From: Perkinsus marinus ATCC 50983
Taxonomy: Eukaryota > Perkinsozoa > Perkinsida > Perkinsidae
Direction: 5' to 3'
Assembly: GCF_000006405.1 (NCBI RefSeq)
Contig: NW_003211319.1
Span: forward strand, 64,459-128,458
Length of the DNA stretch: 64,000 nt
Shown: piece by piece, positions 26,758 through 37,125 of the stretch
Layout: the number at the start of each line of letters is the position of its first letter
Numbering within the stretch: position 1 is the first letter of the stretch
Position numbers and translations under genes: made by a program
The notes under the pieces: generated by a model
Database searches by the model: none
Seen by the model: only the letters and a program-made list of their open reading frames with translations
Told to the model about the DNA's origin: nothing

Positions 26758-27400
26758 GTTGTGTTGAGCTGTGCTTCTTGCCGGTTCTCTTTCGTGTTTG
26801 TTGGAAATTTCTCGAGTCGTTTTTGGAACTTGAAATTATTAACTTCATGTAGCCCCACTTGTTAGCTCGAGGTGGTAAATCAGGCGGTATTGGCGTTCAG
26901 AAGCTTTTTTGAGACCTTTCGAGAAAGCAGAAATCCAAAGAAAAATCCTTTGCTGATACCGGGACATGTTGAGAAATATTGTATTGCAGGTACAACAAGT
27001 ACTAATTGTACCATGGCGATATTTAAGTTTCTTATTCCAGCAATGGTTGTTGAGTGGTTAAGGAATGTTCTCCTGCCGGTGGGGGACAATCAAACTGCAG
27101 AGGGGGACAACCAAACTGCAGAGTATGTACCGGGCTCCTTGATGATGGAGTTTAGAATTTTGGGTCGTACATTGTCATACGCGTCACTTGCATCCAGTTT
27201 ACCGCTTCCCTTCAGGGGACCATTACTCGACTGTTCATGGCCCGAGAACGATCGATATCTCTATCGAGTGTTCCTCTTGGGTCTAAGGTAACGGTAAGCG
27301 TTGGACATGCGTGCATTGCACGCAGGCGAGCGAGAACCGTTCATCGCTGCTAGCTCCGAGGTGAACTGATTTGAAGTTGATTCTCTTGTGTTTCCCCGAT

Positions 27401-28027
27401 ATGGTAATCGCTGTTGGTTCCCCGCTCCCCGACACCGTACTCTTCGAGACCAGCCCGGACGATAAGAAGACTTTGAATGACGTTTTCGGGAAGAAGACCG
27501 GTATCCTTTTTGGAGTCCCAGGAGCCTTCACACCTACTTGTGACCAGACCCACTTGCCCAGGTAGATTACTATGATGACTCTCTACGGTAAGTCTGTTTG
27601 CTCAGCTATCTCAAAGACTACGATCAGCTGAAGGCCAAGGGCGTCGAGGTTATTGCCTGCATGGCCGTCAATGACAGTTTCGTGATGCAAGCTTGGGGTA
27701 AAACCACAGGGGCCGAGGGCAAGATACACATGCTCGCCGACATTAAAGCTGATACCGCTAAGGTCAGTTTCTCACCATCCTAGTGCTCGCTGTTTGCACG
27801 ATATCCCATCAGGCTCTGGGAGTTGATTTCGATGTGACTCCGGTCCTCGGAAACGTCAGATGCAAGCGATTCGCTGCTATCATCAGGGACGGTAGGCTCC
27901 TTAGAAAGGTATACTTGTTAGTGTTGAGCCATTCTTGCTGTCAGGGAGCATCGCAGCTATCGAGGTCGAGCCCGATAACGTAGGCGCCTCCTGCACTCTG
28001 GCCAAGGATATATTGAAATATCTCTGA
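27401..28027 (+). CDS. PRDX5: Peroxiredoxin of the Prx5 type, four exons
   Basis: Reduces hydrogen peroxide, alkyl peroxides and peroxynitrite through a peroxidatic cysteine. Exons 27401-27561, 27606-27762, 27813-27908 and about 27965-28027, with introns of 44-56 nt, give about 158 residues. The catalytic motif PGAFTPTCDQTHLP is intact; GVEVIACMAVNDSFVMQAW and RFAAIIRDG are typical of Prx5. A cysteine in GASCTLA near the end sits where Prx5 has its resolving cysteine. The ATG at 27401 leaves no targeting peptide, so a cytosolic form is likely. The last junction is ambiguous: the acceptor at 27964 keeps the frame, while AIEVEPDN just upstream also looks conserved. Confidence 0.93.
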
Positions 28028-28351
28028 GAATTTTTATGTCCGAGAATTTTTCAAGAGTGACCGAGGTCATTTAAACATATCTGAGTTCTTTTCACATGTC
28101 GTGATGTTTCGTTCTCCAAGTGTAATATGACTTGATGTAAAGCGGGAAATTGCCGTGGAAGAAAATGCCATGCATAGAAATGGCTTCTAGCATTCGACGC
28201 GTTCCCTTGTCGTGTACACTGAACTCTATACTCGGTAACGCATTGTGAAACTGCAAGTAAATAAAGGCTTACACACCACCGCTGACACCCTCAACGAACA
28301 AGCGCGCATTTATAGGTCGGGCTGATTCTACTACCTGTGGAAGAAACTACA
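28028..28351. other. Space between convergent PRDX5 and EMC4
   Basis: AATAAA occurs near 28260. No exon or listed repeat seen. Confidence 0.4.
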
Positions 28352-28882
28352 TCATTCAAAGAGACAGTGCTTGGAGGTTACTCGTTGCTCGGGTATGAAC
28401 TGAATCCAGTCCCCACTGGCAATCGGTAGGATACCCATGTTCGCGGCATGATTCCCCAAGTATCTGATCAAAGACTTGATCTCATCCCTGAGTAAACTAT
28501 CGACAGTTTGTTACGCTAGGATAGCGACGTTGATGCCGATGTAGGCTAGCTTTTGGAGCAACACGTTGGCAGCTGCAAACTGGTCGAAAACTGACAAGTG
28601 GAACGATAAGCACACCGAAATCGATTTCAAGTATTAAAGGGAGTTCACGGCATCGCTTCGTGACTCACTTACCTTGGTTGCATTTAGCAAGACTCTTCAC
28701 GGTATTCATCGTAGCATAGCCGACGATGAGGATACTGAACAAACCTGAGGGGGGGATGGTATAACTGCTAGCTCAAACATGAGATATTCACCAGGGCCGG
28801 AACCGCTCATCCATAGCATGAACAGATTCATGAATATTGACTTGGCTGGGCTGATCGCGGTCTCCCATGCACCTGATAGTAC

Positions 28883-28914
<32 letters not shown>

Positions 28915-28960
28915 ATAGTAGTAATAGTAGTAATAGTAGTAATAGTAGTAGTAGTAGTAA

Positions 28961-29017
<57 letters not shown>

Positions 29018-29265
29018 GGATCGCAAGAACAGCTACGCTTTTCCAGAATAGCCTTTTGTTGAGCAAGCTTCTGAATGGCCTGTTGCCCTGCAGCCTCTCC
29101 CGATTGCTGTAGTTTCCACTTGAACCCGGTGGGGTCCGGAAGGGCTGATGAGCGTCCGAGTACAAAGGAAATAAACGATGAGTTTATACCCTCTTTTTTC
29201 GTGGTCTTTTCTGGGAAGGTCAAATCCCACTTCTCGAAGAGTTCACCAGCGAGACTAGCCGACAT
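28352..29265 (-). CDS. EMC4: ER membrane protein complex subunit 4 (EMC4), five exons
   Basis: EMC4 is a membrane subunit of the EMC insertase, which inserts tail-anchored and multipass proteins into the ER. Exons 29265-29037, 28872-28792, 28744-28673, 28590-28515 and 28496-28352 join in phase to 200 residues. Family landmarks are GFKWKL near the N-terminus, ILEKRAWETAISPAKSIFMN (human EKRCWDIALGPLKQIPMN), LFMLWMSGSGPG and ILPIASGDWIQFI near the end (human LLPTHASDWLAFI). Two or three hydrophobic spans are visible. Within exon 1 a 45-nt in-frame stretch bounded by GTATAA and CATCAG could be an optional intron; removing it gives 185 residues. Intron 1 is mostly an AGT microsatellite. Confidence 0.93.
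28879..29018 (+). repeat. AGT/AAT trinucleotide array filling EMC4 intron 1
   Basis: About 46 triplets, mostly AGT with interspersed AAT. The intron is 164 nt, so the array is about 85% of it. Serine-, leucine- and tyrosine-rich frames across it are spurious. Confidence 0.93.
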
Positions 29266-29351
29266 TCACACTGGGAATTGAGAAACTGTGGAGAAACTAC
29301 ACATCCGACGGCCATGATGATTCGGCGGCTCAATTGTTTCCGAAAAACGAC

Positions 29352-29374
29352 CGGTCCCGGGATCGAACCCGGGT
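29352..29374 (-). other. Isolated perfect T-arm-like hairpin between EMC4 and the next gene
   Basis: CCCGGGTTCGATCCCGGG (minus) is a perfect B-box with a fully paired T-stem. Upstream is GAAGAC...GTCTTC, a second stem. No A-box was found, so this is not an intact tRNA gene. Confidence 0.5.
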
Positions 29375-29638
29375 CGAAGCTGAAGACGTCAATGATTAGT
29401 CTTCGTTCTGGGTCTTGTTTGATAGGATGTCAGATATGCGATACAGAAGTGTTAAAGGAGTGGTATGATATAACTACATTGTGCCTGGGGGTCGTCAACA
29501 AGCCGATCTCGGAACTTAGCATCGATTCCATAATCGCTTTTACACGTATAATACGATGCTCGCATCGATCCTGAATTTCACATCCGATTCAATGACCATG
29601 AGGATAGTGTCTTTAGTTTGTTGGTTTTGCTTCCCCAT

Positions 29639-29836
29639 ATGTCAAGATTGCTTTCTCGTTCCTGCACAGCGGCACCTAAATGGGTTCGGACTACCTTCAC
29701 TATGCCCCTTCCCAAGAAGTTAAACGAGATCGTAAGATTGCCGCTGTTCGAGCGTGAGGATCCAGTCAAGATAAGTAGTGACAGTCCTCTATCACATAAA
29801 ATGAAACACTTCGTGGTTCCCGAAAAGGAAGAATAA
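29639..29836 (+). CDS. Small protein with mitochondrial-type N-terminus, unknown
   Basis: ATG at 29639 opens a 65-codon frame reading MSRLLSRSCTAAPKWVRTTF, then PLPKKLNEIVRLPLFERED and ending VVPEKEE. Residues 1-20 look like a presequence. KLNEIVRLPLF faintly resembles the start of ATP synthase assembly factor 1 (ATPAF1), but nothing else of that family follows. A donor-like GTAGTG after DPVKI may mean the gene continues. No partner exon was identified. Confidence 0.35.
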   Translation: MSRLLSRSCTAAPKWVRTTFTMPLPKKLNEIVRLPLFEREDPVKISSDSPLSHKMKHFVVPEKEE

Positions 29837-30391
29837 TTTGCGAGTCGAATCGTGTTGTTCCCCATGTAGTTGAAATTCTGCCATTTACTGATCTTAAACT
29901 TCATCCTAGTCCTCGTATAGCTGAGATCAGAGTATTATATAAGGATTAAAAAACTTCTTTTAAAGGCGTAAAACCAACTGAAAATTTCTGTCAGCTCCGT
30001 GTGGAATTAAACGACTTTGGTATATTTCGCTACTCTAAGACTTATTGTAAACACGATAGGAAAAATGTGTAGATAATCGGGAAAGGTTTCCGGTTTTTGA
30101 AAAACCTGCCTAAATTTGGGGAGAACTTCTCAATTTTCGTCAAAACTCACTTATCGAGTATTGTGGCTGAGATTACATATGAAAAGTCTCCCTATTCGTT
30201 TCATTCGGATCCCATTAGAAAACTAATTTCACGAATACCAAGTCCTTGAGTACTATCGATTTGTTCGGTAGTAACTTTCTGAAATCTCTACTAATAATTT
30301 GCGACGTGGAGGTTCTCAATGGGAATTGAGGAAATTCTTTCCTCGACGTGGACTGTTTAGCCATCATTTGCATATATTCTACTTGTAAACA

Positions 30392-30583
30392 GGGTGAGAG
30401 AATATGCACATGATAAACTACATATTTTGGTGACATCCAAATTCTGAGCCTCAGAGTCTGAGGGCAATTGGGGAATTTTTTAGTGGTATCCTCATATTTC
30501 TACCCTAGTTCGTATATGAACTTTTATGGTTTGTAAGGGAACTTTTTAATGCAGTTGAAGAAAGCGAGCATATTTTTCAACAC
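30392..30583 (+). repeat. Family B repeat copy, long form
   Basis: Starts GAATATGCACATGATAAACT and ends GCATATTTTTCAACACG. Intergenic. Confidence 0.6.
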
Positions 30584-30715
30584 GGATTCAAGTGGACTCC
30601 GAGGCGAAACTTTCGTGAAATTCCCGAATGTTTCCGAGAAGAGTCGTCTCAGTGGTATAAAAAGTCAAAGTCGAACTCGACTCCCATTTAGGATCGATGT
30701 GGTTGGAGCACATCA

Positions 30716-30913
30716 ATGAGAAGTCTCGGTCGATCGGTGCAGTTATGGCCAAACCAGAGTGGGATATTTTCCATAAAAAGTACTTCCTGTGTGATAATCT
30801 GGGTCTTCATTCTGTTTGCCAGTGCGTTGGCGTGCCCTATGTTCATCATACCAGTACAGAAACCCGAAGGCTATTTCAATATGGTGTCCCAAATACAGGA
30901 TGGGAAGTACTAA
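30716..30913 (+). CDS. Possible small secreted protein exon
   Basis: 65 codons with a hydrophobic stretch (VIIWVFILFASALACP) that looks like a signal peptide cleaved after ALA-C, preceded by an unusually long basic N-terminus. The rest (VQKPEGYFNMVSQIQDGKY) could be the start of a secreted protein continuing past a GTACTA donor. No family support. Confidence 0.3.
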   Translation: MRSLGRSVQLWPNQSGIFSIKSTSCVIIWVFILFASALACPMFIIPVQKPEGYFNMVSQIQDGKY

Positions 30914-32095
30914 ACGATAGGTTATGAGTAAGGTGCTGGTTTATGATGATAATTTTAGTTTTTAAATTTATTATGAACTTAATGTATCGGTATCTTATAC
31001 TTTAGTCGGTAGAAATTATGTTCAGGACAAACATGTTATACCGTAAATTGGTGGATATATATGCGATTATACTGAATCACCTCATATCACATGTCGTCAT
31101 ATTGTATGCGTGTATACTATGATCATCATAATAATGATAGTGCATATTGACGTGGCCATTCTACAGCGGTCATTAGGATTGTGTACTGTGTACTCGACGG
31201 TTGCCTCGCTCTGCTGTGCGAGATTTCGAGATGGGTTCTCAGCGGTCGCATTCTTCTCTTCTCATTTACAGCACTTTTTGTATATGCTATACATACGTGA
31301 TGGAAGAACTATCATATACAGTAGATGGAATAATTTTGTATTGACGTCGCAGATACTGTCTTATGACATTCCTCGATCACTTCCGAAGCAACCCGACAGA
31401 CGCTCATCCTTTCATGGTGATGAATTTCTATGATGATTTGCTCAAGTCTAAAGTACTAAGTCGATTTTCCCACTCTCTAGGAAGCGTGTTTTTAGGGCTT
31501 GACACTTTTGCGAGCCGATTTGGTGGCACCGGACTTGTCGAAATCGGAAGGGGAAGCGGTCGTTAGAATGCTGAGAGAAGTAGTGAAGAGCATACAGAGA
31601 ATCATCCAGGAATCTATAATGTTTCCAATGGGAGTTCATTCAAAATTTTGCAGGGTCCTCGAACAGTCTGCCATGTAAATGTCATCACACTAGGAACGTC
31701 TTCTTCATTTCTATCGAACCCTGAGGGGACGTTATTTCTCAAAGATGTCTTGTTGTCCTCAGTTTTATGGTCAGCCAACACTTTTCAAGAAGTGGGTTGA
31801 AACTTTCAATCTGAGACCGAGAGAGTTTGACTTTGGGGAGTTCACTAGAGCAAACGATAGGTAGTAGTTTGCTGGTCGGGTTGAGCGTAGATGGTAATCC
31901 TCAGTTTCATACGTGAGATCTTCGGGAAGGCAGTGAGCGAGAGGATCCGGCAGCAAACAGAAAATGCACCACAGATGTCGATACCAACACGTTCCTAGTC
32001 TACAATGTTCGTTTGGTTGTTGAAAGTGTGGGAAAACATGCACAATATGGGAGCTCGGCGGAAATATGGGGAATCTAGTCGAAATTGAGTGTACA

Positions 32096-32195
32096 NNNNN
32101 NNNNNNNNNNNNNNNNNNNNNNNNNNNNNNNNNNNNNNNNNNNNNNNNNNNNNNNNNNNNNNNNNNNNNNNNNNNNNNNNNNNNNNNNNNNNNNN
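32096..32195. other. Assembly gap (100 N)
   Basis: Exactly 100 N, the usual placeholder for a gap of unknown size. Confidence 0.99.
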
Positions 32196-32539
32196 AAGAT
32201 GAACTCGATATTCATCCTGGACCCATGCGCCGCGAGGATGGGATTTCAATGCTGCTCTATTGCTCTCATTCAGAAATAACTCAGATCTCTCAAAAGGTTT
32301 GTTACATCTCTCATTCAACCTTCTCTCACTTTCATCACTGTATAAACGCGACAATGAATAAAGCGAACTGTAATGGATCAACAAATGTCACAAGCCAGAA
32401 GCACTTGATGCTACGGCCAAGAGATGACCGTTCTTCTCGTACCTTGATAACGAGGGGATTATTCCTTACAACAAAGATAAAACTGTGAATTACAGAGCTC
32501 TCAACTCCTTGGCAACTGGTAGGAGTACTTCATCGAGAC

Positions 32540-33740
32540 CTAACGAACATGATACTGCGCTGATAGCTGAGCGGTCCCACATTCTCCGAAGCTCAACTCA
32601 TCCCCATTGATGATCTTTTCAGTGGTATCGAATATTGCTCCGAGGGTCTTCTCGGCCTCGCGCTCGTACTCCTCGAATGTGAAGCCAACCTCACTGCCAC
32701 TTGATGAGGACGAAGGTGTGGAGTGATAGCCTCGTACGGGACTGCTATTACGGCTTGATGATCCAGATGCGGGCGATGACGGATCCATCAGAAAGGCGTC
32801 CGCACTTCGACGAGTCGATTTTCGAATCTGTTTTCGCTTATAAGATGCTGATTTAGAACCCAGCTCGGGTTCTGGAATGAATTTACCACTACGAAGAGAA
32901 CGATGGCCTTGTATAGAGAAATCGTCATCATCATTGCAACAAGCAAGAGTGTCCATCTGGATTATCATCAGTAACACGCTTGAGAACGTCGCCGTCCCAA
33001 ACTCAACATAGCATCTTAGCTCACGCGGGTCGGCTTGGTGATCCCCGACGATCTGAAGCTGCGGAAGGCTCCGGCCTCGCTGTGCCACTAACACCATCTG
33101 GAACCAATATGAACACTCTCTGATGATGCACTGGATGCCCCACCATGAACTGGTGATACTGTTTGCACAGCAGGAGATTCATCAACAGAACGGGGCGAGC
33201 TCGGCGACGTCGGGAGAATCCTTCCCTCACCCAGGACCGGTACATCTCGATACTCTGAGTTAGGATATGCACACCCATCAATAGTTCATTCGAGGAGGCT
33301 CACCTGGCGCACGCGTAGTTGGGGTCCCTTCAGCTTCCGACTCGTCCTTTTGTTCTTCTGTTAACCCTTCCAATATCTTCGCTCGTTCCTTCGGCCTGAC
33401 ACAGCAAAGGATGCTGATAGGTACCCAAAAAGAGGCAACCTAATGAAGTGGCAGACCGTGAGCTCGTCAGCCTCATTGTACATCATGGTGACAGCATTCG
33501 CCACTCGGTGAATGAAGAACATCGGACTGATACTGCACAGTACGTGTTACGCTGACCTTATCTCTTCGTTCGACATGAGTCATCTCGAGTCTGTCTCTAT
33601 CGCCGAGCAGAACTTCCCCGTAATGGTTTGCCCGTAATATGGATTGATTAAACTCAACATTCTTGACGATATCTGAGCTCCGTTTACAGAGCTTATTATT
33701 ATTAAGTGCACAGTCATGCAACGCCGACGCTAGCTACACT
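32540..33740 (-). CDS. Ser/Pro-rich protein of unknown function, several exons
   Basis: Coding-like exons, 5' to 3': VKNVEFNQSILRANHYGEV then RDRLEMTHVERRDK (about 33740-33565); ISPMFFIHRVANAVTMMYNE then ADELTVCHFI (about 33540-33442); RPKERAKILEGLTEEQKDE (about 33396-33303); a Ser/Pro-rich part (GRILPTSPSSPRSVDESPAV, about 33230-33100); and a C-terminal exon with SPASGSSSRNSSPVRG and FTFEEYEREAEKTLGAIFD, ending at 32540. Junctions near 33442/33397 join in frame. The middle is low complexity and the ends look folded. I recognise no domain. Exact splice sites between 33300 and 32960 are uncertain. Confidence 0.5.
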
Positions 33741-33826
33741 AGTACCAACTTTAGTATTGTCGATGATAGGATACAAAAGTATAGCAACTGTTGCCTCATA
33801 AGCGATCTATGAAGAACCTTTCTTGG

Positions 33827-33860
33827 CACGCCGGGTACCGGAGCGAACCCGGGACTTCTT
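33827..33860 (-). other. T-arm-like sequence downstream of the coiled-coil gene
   Basis: GTCCCGGGTTCGCTCCGG resembles a B-box (one substitution). No A-box found. About 50 bp past a stop codon, so probably in a 3' UTR or spacer. Confidence 0.35.
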
Positions 33861-33911
33861 CGGGCTCGTCCTGCAGACTCATCAGTAGAGACTAGCGAAG
33901 TGGATGCGAGC

Positions 33912-36380
33912 TCACTTCTCAGATGACGAGTGGCCAGTCATTCGCTTCCATAGGGAGCCCAAGGAAGAAGTAACACCGTTGTATAGTCCCTGGGAGGTAC
34001 CTGAATGTCAATGCTTTAACGACTTCATCGGAGATATCAACTGGGAGACAAACAACACGACCGACTGAGTACTATCATCGATACCATGAAAGACCAATGA
34101 AAGGCTGAAGAAGCCCGGAACCGCATGGCGCACACCAAAGGTATGTGAGAGGCCCTCTCGGAGCGCGTTCTCACCTCCTTGGGCCGTCTCTCGAACTGCG
34201 CTTTTCCTTCGGCCAAGACGGATAACTCTGATACCCTTTCTCCGCGCCGCTCGCTGTCGTCTCTTATCAGACGAGGTGCTCGGCGACGACCTCAGACTCA
34301 CAGGCCGAGAGGATGCTGCCGATTGAGAGAATACTGTACGAGAGCTCGCGTCCAATGTTTGACTCAGGACACTATTGCTGCTGCAGGAGCTAGCAAAGCT
34401 CGAACGGCCCAGGGAGGAACTAAGACAGACTGTCATTCCACACCCGCTAACTTCGAACTGACCTTTGTGAATTCTGCTGTTGCTCCTGCTGATCACTCTG
34501 AAGAGCACCCAGACCCTAAATACTCCCTTCATGCCACTGACCAGAACATTAACTTACAGAAGTATCTCCTCTAATCCTGTGAAGATCTTGCTCGAGATTC
34601 TCAATGAGGGTTCTATTGTAGTTCAACTCGTCCTGGCTTTGGTTGAACAGCGTCTTCCAGTACTCTACATCGCATTCCAGTGATTCCATCTCACATTCTG
34701 ACAACACGATACATCTCAATATATTATGGGGCAGCTATGCCACCCTAACATATGCCTCAATTATTGAGGATGGGGCAGCTATGCCACCTCAACATATACC
34801 ACAATTATTGAGGATGGGGCAGCTATGCCACCTCAACATATACCTCAATTATTGAGGATGGGGCAGCTATGCCACCTCAACATATACCTCAATTATTGAG
34901 GATGGGGCAGCTATGCCATCGCAGCATATATCTCAATTATTGAGGATGGGGCAGCTATGCCATCGCAGCATATATCTCAATTATTGAGGATGGGGCAGCT
35001 ATGCCACCTAAACATATACCTCAATTATTCAGGATGGGGCCGCTATGCCACCTCAACATATGCCTCAATTATTGAGGATGGGGCAGCTATGCCACCTTAA
35101 CATATACCTCAATTATTCAGGATGGGGCAGCTATGCCACCTCGACATATACCTCAATTATTCAGGATGGGGCAGCTATGCCACCTCAACATATACCTCAA
35201 TTATTCAGGATGGGGCAGCTATGCCACCTCAACACATACCTCAATTATTGAGAATGGGGCAGCTATGCCACCTCAACACATACCTCAATTATTGAGGATG
35301 GGGCAGCTATGCCACCTCAACACATACCTCAATTATTGAGGATGGGGCAGCTATGCCACCTCAACATATACCTCAATTATTGAGGATGGGGCCGCTATGC
35401 CACCTCAACATATGCCTCAATTATTGAGGATGGGGCAGCTATGCCACCTTAACATATACCTCAATTATTCAGGATGGGGCAGCTATGCCACCTCGACATA
35501 TACCTCAATTATTCAGGATGGGGCAGGTATGCCACCTCAACATATACCTCAATTATTCAGAATGGGGCAGCTATGCCACCTCAACACATACCCCAATTAT
35601 TGAGGATGGGGCAGCTATGCCACCTCAACATATACCTCAATTATTGAGGATGGGGCAGCGGCAGCTATGCCACCTCAACACATACCTCAATTATTGAGGA
35701 TGGGGCAGCTATGCCACCTCAACACATACCTCAATTATTGAGGATGGGGCAGCTATGCTACCTCAACACATACCTCAATTATTGAGGATGGGGCAGCTAT
35801 GCTACCTCAACACATACCTCAATTATTGAGGATGGGGCAGCTATGCTACCTCAACACATACCTCAATTATTGAGGATGGGGCAGCTATGCCACCTACCAC
35901 CTCGGACCGGGAAAGTCGCCAACTACGTGTTTCGATGAGGATGAGGGAATTTCTTCGAAGATAATTCTTGTTGGATTTTCTACACTTCTACTAACTCAAG
36001 TTTTGCGTACATTATGGAGCTGTAGAAACTCTTGAGTTCAGCTGAGCAAGCCATATATATATTCCAATACTGCTAAGAGCGCGTCTACGCCTCGAGAGAG
36101 CGTAGTATAATGACCGACATCCGATCGACCACAACAACTCACCCATCAAATCGATAAGGTCATCAACTTCTTCTTTTCCATAGTATCCCTTTCCGCTTTG
36201 GCTGCTCACCAAATCACACGGTGCAAGCCTCACCATACACGAGAAGGCACTACCGCTGCTACTACTACCACTACCAGTAGCTCGCTCCACTGTGTCTCCG
36301 GACGTGGAAGCACATCTAGCACAAATCATTGTGGACTTATATCACCAATACACCCACTCGTCTGCCTGCATCTCCTCCAT
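33912..36380 (-). CDS. Serine-rich coiled-coil protein of unknown function; 44-bp minisatellite in its intron
   Basis: Starts MEEMQADE at 36380, splices through a 47-nt intron to CASTSGDTVERATGSGSSSS, then through a 45-nt intron to GYYGKEEVDDLIDLM (ends 36143). A 1,445-bp intron (36142-34698) follows. The next exon (from 34697) is coiled coil: ECEMESLECDVEYWKTLFNQ then SQDELNYNRTLIENLEQDLH. Later exons are Gln- and Ser-rich (SSLGRSSFASS, VSLRSSPSTSSDKRRQR), and the last reads LYNGVTSSLGSLWKRM to a stop at 33912. All junctions down to the coiled coil are in phase; the junction before the last exon is less sure. It could be a scaffold or cytoskeletal protein. Confidence 0.55.
34723..35897 (+). 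repeat. 44-bp minisatellite, about 26 copies, inside an intron
   Basis: Unit: ATTGAGGATGGGGCAGCTAT followed by GCCACCTCAACATATACCTCAATT. Copies differ at a few positions (CATATA or CACATA, TTGAGG or TTCAGG), and one has a 6-bp GGCAGC duplication (near 35657). Each junction contains the palindrome CCTCAATTATTGAGG. Because 44 is not a multiple of 3, all three frames stay open across it; the resulting MPPQH-type peptides are artefacts. Confidence 0.97.
35945..36070 (+). repeat. Family B repeat copy
   Basis: Shares the intron with the 44-bp minisatellite; ends GAGTTCAGCTGAGCAAGCC then ATATATATTCC. Confidence 0.6.
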
Positions 36381-37125
36381 GACAGAGAGGGAATACCTTA
36401 GAGTGGTCGGCTCGGATTTCCGTCGACTCGCTCCCCCGACCTTTTTCCCGCTGCCCTCAGTGTTGTCTCGAGGCTGCCAAATTGTGAAACGGGACAGAGT
36501 AAATCCTAATGCCCTTGCTAACGCTGCACAACACCACAACAACATGAACGAGGACATCCATAAAAATCATAACATGGATTATAAGATTGCCCTAGACATC
36601 TATGAGTAACCATTCAGTCACTCTCACTGACATGTGGCATTCTACAATCGCATGCGCCGTAATCCTGACGTGTTGTCGCTCATGTTCTCCCTTCTGCTGC
36701 CTTATAACCATTGCACGTCGCAACCTCCTATAAGCGACTTCAACCGTGCCCGGCATAGCTCAGCTGAATACATCTTAGATACTCAACCAGGCGTCAAACA
36801 GCATATATTTCGATCGCACCAGGGTGCTCTACGAAGTGACACACTCCTGATGACATCATTCGCACACTTCTACAGCTGGATGGATGCACCGAATTCGTCG
36901 CTAAATTGTGAAGGGAAAATGAAGCACATCCAGAAATTGACAAGACTCGAAAACCCAAGAACCCGATGACGCTTTCTCAAACGTCCATAACAATGCAGCA
37001 GCGTAATCGATCCCATTGGGAGCAGCATCAGCAGTTTTCCAAACCGCAACTACGACTACAGCAAGAATAGTAATAATATAGAGTACTGCGGTAATCCATC
37101 TATGATGGTCATCTGGTTTCTGAAA
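36381..37125. other. Space upstream of the coiled-coil gene
   Basis: A minus-strand frame (36557-36381) reads FTLSRFTIWQPRDNTEG and could be an upstream exon. The plus-strand open frames at 36292-36969 have no support. Confidence 0.3.

Larger units (their letters stand above)
29905..32539. other. Sparse 2.6-kb region including an assembly gap
   Basis: Apart from one family-B copy, a possible small secreted ORF and the run of Ns, no supported exon was found. The frame at 31363-31566 (MTFLDHFRSNPTDAHPF...) has no splice or family support. Confidence 0.35.

Noticed and set aside
26872-27291. 139-codon open frame with a tandem GDNQTAE peptide duplication
   Set aside because: Contains a 21-bp duplication but has no family, no signal, and overlaps the likely promoter of PRDX5; coding status unsupported.
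28706-29281. Poly-Ser, poly-Leu, poly-Tyr and poly-Val proteins in this interval
   Set aside because: All cross the AGT array in EMC4 intron 1; real coding is only the EMC4 exons.
33473-33721. Independent gene starting MHDCALNNN
   Set aside because: Better explained as an exon of the Ser/Pro-rich gene with a GATAAG|GTCAGC donor.
34643-35697. Repetitive MPPQH/LNIYLNY proteins
   Set aside because: Products of the 44-bp minisatellite, which cycles through all three frames; it lies within an intron.
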